The notes below the pieces were generated by a model that ran no database searches, had not been told where the DNA came from, and worked only from the letters and a program-made list of their open reading frames with translations. Below are positions 1 to 6,355 of a stretch of 12,802 bases of DNA, piece after piece. Position numbers and translations under genes: made by a program. Location of the stretch: assembly GCA_964443525.1 (NCBI GenBank), contig CAYUCY010000044.1:1-12802 (forward strand), given 5' to 3'. The stretch is from CAYUCY01 sp964443525 (lineage in GTDB: Bacteria > Pseudomonadota > Alphaproteobacteria > Caedimonadales > Caedimonadaceae). Numbering within the stretch: position 1 is the stretch's first letter; each line of letters starts with the position of its first letter.

Positions 1-60
1 AAAGAACCTGAACGTTTTAAATTAAATCCATCCCATCACACTCTGGAACTAAACACCTAA
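1..60 (+). CDS. 3' end of an unidentified upstream gene (partial)
   Basis: Reading from base 1, an open frame of 19 codons ends at TAA (58-60), with the tail ERFKLNPSHHTLELNT. The gene body lies outside the window, so no function can be given. The tail reads like ordinary soluble protein and its stop is only two bases before the GTG start of the nuclease-like gene, as in a translationally coupled operon. That spacing is the main reason to call it a gene rather than a chance frame; 19 codons alone prove little. Confidence 0.45.
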   Translation, partial: KEPERFKLNPSHHTLELNT

Positions 61-62
61 GT

Positions 63-2546
63 GTGCAGCATAAGGTTAGACATGTTCGTGTAGCCTTTTT
101 AGTAAATAAGGAAAACGAATCTTGCGCGATTTTAAGGGCTATATTTAAGGATTCTTATAATCGATGGGGAGGGAGAAGATCATTAATCGTCCCCATAGTT
201 TCAAAAACAGCAAATCCAGAATATCTCGATTGGTTAGTTGATTATGACCCTGACATCGTTTACAGTTATGCAGACATTAATGAAGAGACTATTGAAAAGA
301 TTAATCGTAGGTGCTCTCCCGCTTTCTTAATAGTGCATAATTCGAGAAGGAATAGCCCTAATACTCTCGAACCAAACCTAGGCGTAACCCCAATAAGCGC
401 CTTTTCACTTCTACCAAGTATATCAACAGGAAAAACGTTTCCTACGCTTGTTTCTTGTTACCCTGGTTGGGATGAATCTGAATTCATCACAGATAACTTT
501 GGAATGGCCCCACATAGAGACCGCACTCTTTATAACTCTATTACAATGGCGCCCAATGTACTTAAGCCTGAAAATAGAAAGAGAAACATAGTCCGAAAAG
601 TAATTTATGGAGAACCTTTTTATGATGAATACGGATTCTTAGAAAGACTTATAAAAGATGAAGGTATAAGGTCAATGAGTTTTTATTCCTCTTTAGAATC
701 AGACATTAAGCTTCCACACGGAAACCACCAATGGCGCGACGGCTTGAATTTATTCATAGGTGATAATTTCGAGGACCGTTTATACTTTTGGAATTCCCGA
801 CACTTTATAAGTGATGTTCACCGTGTACATACACCTTCGCTTTGGCTTCCTGAAAAGTGCCTAGATGATGATTATTTTTTAGAGCTATTCATTCAGTATA
901 TTAGTTCATCTCATAGCCCGAGCGGAGAGATTTATGTCCGATCAACTTCTGTTGATGAAGGTAAAATCTCTCAATTTATTGAAAGGATAAAATCTAATAA
1001 GCCTTGGCGCACAATTGGATATATCAGAGGCGGATCAGAACCCCCACCACAAGATCGTTGGACAGGAGCTCGTAATGCATCTTTTTCAGGATATGAAATC
1101 TCCTCCCGGATTGATGAGAAACCTTTTCGATTAGTCCCTGATGAACCCCAACACTTCAAAGCGATACCTTATGGATTTGAGTTTCTAAAAAAAGGTTCTT
1201 GCATGGTTGACATCGCTCTTGATAGATATGACGACCATTCTCCATATGTTAATAAGGAGCACTTATGGCGATTACCCCGAAGAAAAGGGGTTACTCTTCT
1301 TTTTAGCCCTGGATATACGGGTCGTGTCAATTCTGATTATTTTCCATCGTTTTTCTATAATTTTTACAGAGACGATTATTTTAATCAGAATTTTTCGACG
1401 AAAGAGGTCATTGAAGTTACATTCCCAGATGATGAAAGTTTTTTCAGACACATACTTACAGAGAATTCCCCCTATTATGATAATGAGTTACGTAATACAA
1501 AGAATAATTTCAGGTATCAAAATATTCATATTTCAGATAAGGGAAAAGCTTTAAAGAAGCTTCTATCTATATTTGGAAATCTACATCTATTTCATAAAAT
1601 CATTGAGAGCTATTTCTGGAGAGACCTTATAGAGGATCTCTGCTCAATTAAAAAAGTCAAGAATAATCCTAAAGTAGTCGCTAGATTCAAGCAGGGACTT
1701 GAGAGAGATTTTGGGACGGAAATAAAAATTTCTGATGAATCTTGCTCAAGGATCTTACGGGTATTATACCATCTACCCAAGGAAAGACCCATTATCACTT
1801 TCAAAGTGGTAGAAGAAAAATGGGATATAATATATAAAGATGCTCTTTCTAAACTTAATGAAAAAGAAAGGTCTGAAGTTGAAATTCAGTCCGATGAAAT
1901 TAAGGACCAATTTATTGGAAACCTAAAAAAGCTTGTCTCTATGGGTGTCTTTTTTCAAGGAAAAGAATGGAAATGCAAAGAATGTGACCATAATAATTGG
2001 ATATCAATAGAACGTATCTCTTTAAATTTCGAATGTGAGGTTTGTAAGGATATTCAACAAATTGACCCTCAAAATTTAGTATGGGATTTTCATCTGAATC
2101 CAAAAATTTCAGGGGCATTATATAAACAAAATTCTCTTGGTGAGCTCTGGGTTCTCGGCCAGTTACTCGATGGACCAGACCCTGTAGATAGTTTTTATTA
2201 CATACCTCAGGTAAACTTATACAAATCCAGTGACGAAAAGCAGCCGAGTAATGAAATCGATATAATATGTGTTAGAAATGGAAAGCTCATTGTTGGGGAA
2301 GTAAAAGATGATTCCAATCAATTCAATGAAGAAGCTATTAAGAAGATCATTTCCATTGCAAAAGAGATAAAACCTGACTTAGTCTTATTAGGGTATTTGT
2401 CAGGTAAAGAGCCCCTCGAAGCTCGCGGTAAATTAGAAAAATTAGGAATTGAAGTTATCATAGCGGGACCACTACCTTCAAAGTCAGATTATTTTCCTTG
2501 GTTTGATCTCTTTAACTCCGTCAAGTCAATTTTCAGATTGTTGTAA
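63..2546 (+). CDS. Large protein with zinc ribbon and C-terminal PD-(D/E)XK-type nuclease signature; possible defence gene
   Basis: An 827-residue protein that I do not recognise as a named family. Residues 1-90 alternate hydrophobic strands and helices (VRVAFLV, SLIVPI, DYDPDIVYSYA), suggesting a Rossmann-like fold, with a WGGRR motif near residue 36. The middle (about 90-630) matches nothing I know. Cys638, Cys641, Cys658 and Cys661 form a CX2C-X16-CX2C zinc ribbon. Residues 694-770 look like a restriction-endonuclease fold: a helix with Glu694, then NEID (Asp733), a strand, and GEVK (Glu746, Lys748), the D...ExK pattern of PD-(D/E)XK nucleases; a helix and the strand PDLVLLGYLS follow. There is no signal peptide or membrane segment, so it should be cytosolic. 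The GTG start is chosen because TAA at 18-20 closes the frame upstream, no ATG is near, and the previous gene stops at 60. No clear Shine-Dalgarno sequence is visible, which fits coupled translation. It lies beside a tRNA and transposon-like repeats. An antiphage or DNA-processing role is inference. Confidence 0.75.
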   Translation: MQHKVRHVRVAFLVNKENESCAILRAIFKDSYNRWGGRRSLIVPIVSKTANPEYLDWLVDYDPDIVYSYADINEETIEKINRRCSPAFLIVHNSRRNSPNTLEPNLGVTPISAFSLLPSISTGKTFPTLVSCYPGWDESEFITDNFGMAPHRDRTLYNSITMAPNVLKPENRKRNIVRKVIYGEPFYDEYGFLERLIKDEGIRSMSFYSSLESDIKLPHGNHQWRDGLNLFIGDNFEDRLYFWNSRHFISDVHRVHTPSLWLPEKCLDDDYFLELFIQYISSSHSPSGEIYVRSTSVDEGKISQFIERIKSNKPWRTIGYIRGGSEPPPQDRWTGARNASFSGYEISSRIDEKPFRLVPDEPQHFKAIPYGFEFLKKGSCMVDIALDRYDDHSPYVNKEHLWRLPRRKGVTLLFSPGYTGRVNSDYFPSFFYNFYRDDYFNQNFSTKEVIEVTFPDDESFFRHILTENSPYYDNELRNTKNNFRYQNIHISDKGKALKKLLSIFGNLHLFHKIIESYFWRDLIEDLCSIKKVKNNPKVVARFKQGLERDFGTEIKISDESCSRILRVLYHLPKERPIITFKVVEEKWDIIYKDALSKLNEKERSEVEIQSDEIKDQFIGNLKKLVSMGVFFQGKEWKCKECDHNNWISIERISLNFECEVCKDIQQIDPQNLVWDFHLNPKISGALYKQNSLGELWVLGQLLDGPDPVDSFYYIPQVNLYKSSDEKQPSNEIDIICVRNGKLIVGEVKDDSNQFNEEAIKKIISIAKEIKPDLVLLGYLSGKEPLEARGKLEKLGIEVIIAGPLPSKSDYFPWFDLFNSVKSIFRLL

Positions 2547-2564
2547 AGGTGAAGTTTAAATTAG

Positions 2565-2617
2565 AGGGCAGCTAATAATTAGCTTATAGTCTTAATCATC
2601 AGATTAAAGTATGCCCT
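2565..2617. repeat. Nested palindromes: outer arms enclosing two hairpins
   Basis: AGGGCA (2565-2570) pairs with TGCCCT (2612-2617). Inside are the perfect palindrome GCTAATAATTAGC (2571-2583) and TTAATC-ATCA-GATTAA (2592-2607). Folded together they make a three-way junction just downstream of the nuclease gene. There is no T-run after it, so it is not a typical intrinsic terminator. It could be a recombination site, a processing structure or chance in A+T-rich DNA. Confidence 0.4.
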
Positions 2618-2654
2618 ATACTAATGCCAGATCTCCATACCCTAACATGTCAGT

Positions 2655-2807
2655 TTAAAGTCGACTTTTTCTTTCATTGGCTAACACCTTCATTTCTCTT
2701 AAAACCAAACCTGACACCTTATTTTCGGGTTCTTCAATTTTTGCTTCTCCGTGAGCGATATAATCATAGAGGGTTATTGGTGGGATTTGAAATGTCCTGC
2801 AGGGCAC
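2655..2807 (-). pseudogene. Possible 3' remnant of a minus-strand gene cut off at the inverted repeat
   Basis: On the minus strand a frame runs from the left arm of the 20-bp inverted repeat to a TAA at 2657-2655. It reads through PPITLYDYIAHGE, KIEEPENKV and REMKVLANERKSRL. The charged, soluble composition looks like the C-terminal end of a real protein, whereas the plus-strand frame across the same bases (2624-2818) reads as hydrophobic, cysteine-containing noise. The only canonical starts in frame, such as GTG at 2807-2805, fall inside the inverted repeat, so the original 5' part seems to be missing. I do not recognise the protein. Confidence 0.3.
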
Positions 2808-2911
2808 CGTCAAGTTAAGTGAAATTTTAAAAATCTATTTTCTTAATCTATTGAGTAAACGAATTTATATGTGACCATAAGAGATGTTATGACTTAACTT
2901 GACGGTGCCCT
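2801..2911. mobile_element. MITE-like element: perfect 20-bp terminal inverted repeats around a 71-bp core
   Basis: AGGGCACCGTCAAGTTAAGT (2801-2820) has an exact reverse complement at 2892-2911. The core (2821-2891) is A+T-rich and non-coding, too small for a transposase. GGCACCGT at the outer edge resembles the GGCAC(T/C)GT start of IS6-family ends, but that is a weak likeness. TCCTG occurs just outside both arms (2795-2799 and 2911-2915), offset relative to the arms, so it is at best an imperfect target duplication. A long-armed stem-loop with a regulatory role is the alternative. Confidence 0.5.
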
Positions 2912-3086
2912 CCTGATTTCTCACTAGTTATAATCTGGGGAGGTTTGAGGCATTTTATAGGCTCTTCTCGACAGAATTTTCTTTACCAATGTCGATGCCT
3001 TGTAGTTTAAGGTGAATAAAGAAAGAAAATGATACTAATAGAATAATTTTTCCCGAAAAGCTATTTATTTTAATATCATATAGTTT

Positions 3087-3106
3087 TGCTCCCCATATGC
3101 TCCCCA
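3087..3106. repeat. Direct repeat TGCTCCCCA x2, 11-bp period, next to tRNA-Lys
   Basis: TGCTCCCCA at 3087-3095 recurs exactly at 3098-3106, one helical turn apart, about 50 bases beyond the 3' end of the tRNA. Short direct repeats in phase at this position are typical of arm-type binding sites for tyrosine integrases that use tRNA genes as attachment sites. No integrase gene is in the window, so the role is inferred from position only. Confidence 0.35.
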
Positions 3107-3152
3107 AATGATTTTTCTTATAAAGGGAGGTCTTTAAAACCCTTGGATTTTC

Positions 3153-3228
3153 TGGTGGGCACTACAGGGCTCGAACCTGTGACCCTCTGATTAAAAGTCA
3201 GATGCTCTACCAACTGAGCTAAGTGCCC
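3153..3228 (-). tRNA. tRNA-Lys (anticodon UUU), CCA encoded
   Basis: The minus strand folds as a complete 76-nt tRNA. The acceptor stem GGGCACT pairs with AGTGCCC, followed by discriminator A and an encoded CCA (complement of 3153-3155). The D arm begins TAGCTCAGTTGGTAGAGC, the anticodon loop is CTTTTAA between TCTGA and TCAGA, giving anticodon UUU, and the T arm contains GGTTCGAGCC. It decodes AAA and AAG lysine codons. Its 3' end faces the A+T-rich region at 1-3150, the orientation in which integrating elements use tRNA genes. Confidence 0.96.
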
Positions 3229-3252
3229 GAGGGATCATTTAAAGACTTTGAA

Positions 3253-3281
3253 AACTTATGCTGAGATTCAGATTTGGTCAA
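3253..3281 (-). promoter_or_regulatory. Possible promoter for tRNA-Lys
   Basis: On the minus strand TTGACC (3281-3276, five of six matches to a -35 box) is followed after 17 bases by TAAGTT (3258-3253), a poor -10 box; CATAAG two bases earlier is an alternative with a 15-base spacer. It lies 25-30 bases before the tRNA 5' end. The -35 is good and the -10 weak. Confidence 0.3.
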
Positions 3282-3368
3282 CCCTAAAGTGATGGACGCT
3301 TACTTTTTTCTTCCTCAAAAGCCGCCAAAAGAGCTATGGTTGTGTGATTTTTTCAGGAAAGAAACGGG

Positions 3369-4280
3369 ATGTCAGATCGGGTTAAAATTCTTGAGGTGAA
3401 AGCGTGTAACGCGGGGCGTAAGGTGCTTCCTTATCTGAAGGGGGCGCTTTCTTTGCCTTATCCCGCTCTCCAAAAAATAATGCGGACCGGACAGGTTCGC
3501 CTAAATGGCAAGAGAGTGAAAGGGACTGAAATTCTGCGGGCTGGCGATCAACTTAGGATTCCCTCTCTTGAGGAGAGAAAGGCGGAAATCTCTCCCGTCT
3601 CTCCTCCTTCCCAAAAAGACATCACCCTTCTTAAAAAGCAGATGCTTTACGAGGATGAGGATCTTCTTGTGCTCAACAAACCTTTCGGCCTTGCAGTTCA
3701 AGGAGGATCGGGGATGACAAGGCATCTCGATCAAATGATTCAGGCTTTTGCAAAAGAGGAACCTTTACGTCTGACCCACCGTCTCGATAAAGATACGAGC
3801 GGCGTCATTGTTTTTGCCAAAAACTACGAGGCGGCGCGGGCGATCACGACTCTTTTTAAGGAAGGGGCCGTGACAAAGGAATACATCGCAGTTGTGGTTG
3901 GACATCTTACACCGCCGAAAGGGCTGATTGAGGCTGCGATCTCAAAGCGTCCCGGGAAAGGGGGAGAACGCATGGAAATCGATGAAGCGGGTCTTTCTGC
4001 CGTGACTCATTACGAAGTTCTGAAAGAGAGGGAAGGTCTAACGCTCCTCAAGCTTAATCCTAAGACGGGTCGGACTCATCAATTGCGCGTCCACTGTGCC
4101 GACATCCTCAACACCCCGATTCTGGGAGACGGGAAATACGGCGGGAAAAAGGCACATCCGCGAGGACGAAGAAACCTCCACCTTCATGCACTCTCTTTAA
4201 AGTTTATGTTTAAGCAGAAGACTTTTCACTTCGAAGCTCCCTTGCCGGCTCATATGCAAAAGACTTTAGAGCATTTTTAA
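3369..4280 (+). CDS. rluC: RluC/RluD-family 23S rRNA pseudouridine synthase
   Basis: This enzyme converts specific uridines of 23S rRNA to pseudouridine in the cytoplasm. Of its 303 residues, 16-68 form an S4 RNA-binding domain (VLPYLKG..., QVRLNGKRVKG), and the rest is the RluA-type catalytic domain. The signature HRLDKDTSG spans residues 137-145, with catalytic Asp140; K-TGRTHQLRVH and LGDGKYGG further on are also family motifs. The S4 domain plus catalytic-domain layout and the length fit RluC/RluD; RluC is the likelier name in Alphaproteobacteria but the two are hard to tell apart by eye. The ATG at 3369 is preceded by AGGAAAG at good spacing. The pcc promoter begins right after its stop, so it probably forms its own transcript. 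Confidence 0.9.
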   Translation: MSDRVKILEVKACNAGRKVLPYLKGALSLPYPALQKIMRTGQVRLNGKRVKGTEILRAGDQLRIPSLEERKAEISPVSPPSQKDITLLKKQMLYEDEDLLVLNKPFGLAVQGGSGMTRHLDQMIQAFAKEEPLRLTHRLDKDTSGVIVFAKNYEAARAITTLFKEGAVTKEYIAVVVGHLTPPKGLIEAAISKRPGKGGERMEIDEAGLSAVTHYEVLKEREGLTLLKLNPKTGRTHQLRVHCADILNTPILGDGKYGGKKAHPRGRRNLHLHALSLKFMFKQKTFHFEAPLPAHMQKTLEHF

Positions 4281-4286
4281 TTTCCC

Positions 4287-4315
4287 GTGACAAGAGCACA
4301 TCCCTCTCATAGGAT
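4287..4315 (+). promoter_or_regulatory. Probable sigma70 promoter of the pcc operon
   Basis: GTGACA (4287-4292, five of six to TTGACA), a 17-base spacer, then TAGGAT (4310-4315, four of six to TATAAT) lie in the short gap after rluC. A strong ribosome site, AGGAGGGAGGAG, follows just before the pccB ATG at 4340. Confidence 0.45.
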
Positions 4316-4339
4316 TGAAAGAAAAAGGAGGGAGGAGAC

Positions 4340-5872
4340 ATGAAAACGGCACTTCTACAGCTTGAGACCATGCAGAGGGAAGCCTTCGTAGCCGGAGGCG
4401 AAGAACGGCTCAAAGTCCAACATGAAAAAGGAAAGTTGACAGCGCGAGAGCGCCTCGATGTCCTGCTGGATCCAGGTTCTTTTGAAGAGTGGGGGATGTA
4501 CGTCACTCATCGGTGTCAGGACTTCGGCATGGAAAGCCAAAAGATTCGGGGTGATGGCGTTGTAACGGGGTTCGGGAAGATCGACGGACGGCCTGTCTTT
4601 GTATTCTCGCAAGACTTCACTGTTTTCGGAGGCTCGCTCTCGGAAGCTCATGCCGAGAAAATCTGTAAAATTCTGGATCAGGCCATTCGGCTTGGTATTC
4701 CCATCATTGGCCTGAATGATTCGGGCGGTGCACGTATACAGGAAGGTGTTGCTTCCCTCGGCGGCTATGCCGAGGTCTTTCAAAGAAATGTTCTGGCTTC
4801 CGGTGTGGTCCCTCAAATCTCCTTGATTATGGGACCCTGTGCGGGGGGAGCCGTCTACTCCCCCGCCATGACGGATTTCACTTTTATGGTCAGAAATTCC
4901 TCCTACATGTACGTGACGGGGCCGGATGTCGTAAAGACGGTCACCCACGAGACAGTTTCCCATGAAGAATTAGGTGGGGCCGAGGTCCATGCAACTAAAT
5001 CGGGGATTGCCGACCATGCCTTTGAAAACGATATTGATGCTCTTTTAATGACGCGAAAGCTGATGGGTTTTTTGCCGTCCTCGAATCGAGAAAAGCCTCC
5101 TTTTCAGGAAACGAAAGACCCTTTTGATCGACAAGAGAGGGATCTCGATCGTCTGGTGCCGTCCACTTCCCAAAAACCCTATGACATCAAAGAGCTCATT
5201 TACCGTATGGTTGATGACGAGGATTTCTTTGAAATACAGCCGCATTTTGCAGGTAATATTGTTATCGGATTTGCGCGCTTGGGCGGCCGTGTAGCTGGTC
5301 TCGTTGCGAATCAGCCCATGGTGCTTGCAGGGTGTCTTGACATTAATGGATCCCGAAAAGCGGCACGATTCGTGCGATTTTGTGATTGTTTTCATATTCC
5401 GATCGTGACCTTTGTCGATGTTCCCGGCTTTCTTCCAGGGGTTTCACAAGAACATAACGGAATTATTAGGCATGGGTCGAAACTTCTGTTTGCGTATGCG
5501 GAGGCAACCGTTCCGAAGATCACTCTCATTATTCGCAAGGCCTATGGAGGCGCTTATGATGTGATGGCATCCAAACATTTGAGGGGAGATCTAAATTACG
5601 CCTGGCCTTCGGCCGAGATTGCCGTAATGGGGCCTAAGGGAGCTGTTGAAGTTCTCTATAAAAAAAGCAAACTCACAGAGGCGCAGATCGAAGAAAAAAT
5701 CGAGGCTTATAAAGAGAAGTTTGCTAACCCTTATGTTGCTGCCGAGAGGGGATATGTGGACGATGTCTTTGCACCTCGAGAGACGCGCCTTCGTCTTGTA
5801 CGGGCGCTCGAACTTCTTGAAAATAAAGAACTTGAAAATCCCTGGAAAAAGCATGACAATATACCCCTATAA
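4340..5872 (+). CDS. pccB: Propionyl-CoA carboxylase beta subunit (carboxyltransferase)
   Basis: This subunit transfers the carboxyl group from carboxybiotin on PccA to propionyl-CoA, giving (S)-methylmalonyl-CoA, the entry of propionate, odd-chain fatty acid and some amino-acid carbon into the TCA cycle. Its 510 residues are the usual length and contain two crotonase-like halves. The N-terminal half has GKLTARERLD, SGGARIQEGV (128-137) and the oxyanion-hole pair in CAGGAVYSP (Gly169-Gly170). The C-terminal half has KAYGGAYDVM (Gly403-Gly404) with Asp407, the residue equivalent to Asp422 of Streptomyces PccB that favours propionyl-CoA over acetyl-CoA. The enzyme is an alpha6-beta6 complex in known cases. 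The ATG at 4340 follows a near-perfect Shine-Dalgarno sequence. The next gene starts 27 bases after its stop, so the three genes to 8299 are very likely one operon. Confidence 0.95.
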   Translation: MKTALLQLETMQREAFVAGGEERLKVQHEKGKLTARERLDVLLDPGSFEEWGMYVTHRCQDFGMESQKIRGDGVVTGFGKIDGRPVFVFSQDFTVFGGSLSEAHAEKICKILDQAIRLGIPIIGLNDSGGARIQEGVASLGGYAEVFQRNVLASGVVPQISLIMGPCAGGAVYSPAMTDFTFMVRNSSYMYVTGPDVVKTVTHETVSHEELGGAEVHATKSGIADHAFENDIDALLMTRKLMGFLPSSNREKPPFQETKDPFDRQERDLDRLVPSTSQKPYDIKELIYRMVDDEDFFEIQPHFAGNIVIGFARLGGRVAGLVANQPMVLAGCLDINGSRKAARFVRFCDCFHIPIVTFVDVPGFLPGVSQEHNGIIRHGSKLLFAYAEATVPKITLIIRKAYGGAYDVMASKHLRGDLNYAWPSAEIAVMGPKGAVEVLYKKSKLTEAQIEEKIEAYKEKFANPYVAAERGYVDDVFAPRETRLRLVRALELLENKELENPWKKHDNIPL

Positions 5873-5899
5873 GACTCAAATAAAGAAGGGGAGATAACG

Positions 5900-6328
5900 A
5901 TGACAAATCAGGAAAAAGAATTGGAAATTCGGGCTCGGGTAAAGGCTCTTCGCAACTTTTACAGGGACTCAATCTATTCCGCTTTGATGTCTTTGGGGGT
6001 TATTATTATCTGGGCATTTTCAGGGGGAGGGTATTTTTGGCCGATTTTCGTGATTGTTGTTTTTGCGATTTCTCTGATTCAGAAAGCTTTGGACATCGGA
6101 GTTTTTCCGAAGCTGACCGAACTGCTTCCTTTTGTTGATGAGAAATGGGAGGAGCAACAAGTCTCAGCTCTTTTGCAGAAAAAAGAGGGCAAGAAAGAGG
6201 CTTCTTCTACCGAGACATCTTCCCCTGCGATAAAAGTTGCGTCTGCAACAGTCTCGGCTCCGAAGAAAAAAGCGCCGGCTAAAAAAATACCTCAAAAGAA
6301 AGCCGCATTGAAAAAAACGGAAAAGTAA
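5900..6328 (+). CDS. Small two-TM membrane protein with Lys/Ala/Pro-rich tail, between pccB and pccA
   Basis: A 142-residue protein of unknown function. Residues 1-23 are charged and helical; segments at about 24-40 and 45-62 are hydrophobic, joined by a tight SGGGYFWP turn, the layout of the '2TM domain' family. Residues 96-142 are a low-complexity Ser/Thr then Lys/Ala/Pro tail (APKKKAPAKKIPQKK), like a histone-H1 tail, probably disordered and able to bind acidic partners or nucleic acid. The ATG at 5900 has GGGGAG a few bases upstream. It sits 27 bases after pccB and 27 before pccA, so it is co-expressed with the carboxylase. Whether it anchors the enzyme to the membrane or is an unrelated passenger cannot be told from sequence. 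Confidence 0.8.
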   Translation: MTNQEKELEIRARVKALRNFYRDSIYSALMSLGVIIIWAFSGGGYFWPIFVIVVFAISLIQKALDIGVFPKLTELLPFVDEKWEEQQVSALLQKKEGKKEASSTETSSPAIKVASATVSAPKKKAPAKKIPQKKAALKKTEK

Positions 6329-6355
6329 CGTTTGCGGGAGCCGGGATGACGGTTC

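Larger units (their letters stand above)
2547..3152. other. Gene-poor A+T-rich stretch between the nuclease gene and tRNA-Lys
   Basis: About 600 bases with no convincing intact gene. It holds a cluster of nested palindromes (2565-2617), a minus-strand coding fragment (2655-2807), a perfect 20-bp inverted repeat around a 71-bp core (2801-2911), and a direct repeat next to the tRNA (3087-3106). This is the debris expected at the edge of a mobile or accessory region. No complete transposase or integrase gene is present. Confidence 0.6.

Noticed and set aside
2624..2818. Plus-strand 64-codon frame in the gene-poor stretch
   Set aside because: Hydrophobic, noise-like composition with no ribosome site, running into the inverted repeat. 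The minus strand over the same bases reads more like protein.
2955..3155. Minus-strand open frame of about 65 codons from the tRNA end leftwards, ending in GKENSVEKSL
   Set aside because: No ATG start, no ribosome site and no recognisable motif. A frame this long is possible by chance, and it overlaps the putative integrase sites.
4355..4963. 202-codon minus-strand frame inside pccB
   Set aside because: Antisense shadow of a strongly conserved gene; no family resemblance of its own.
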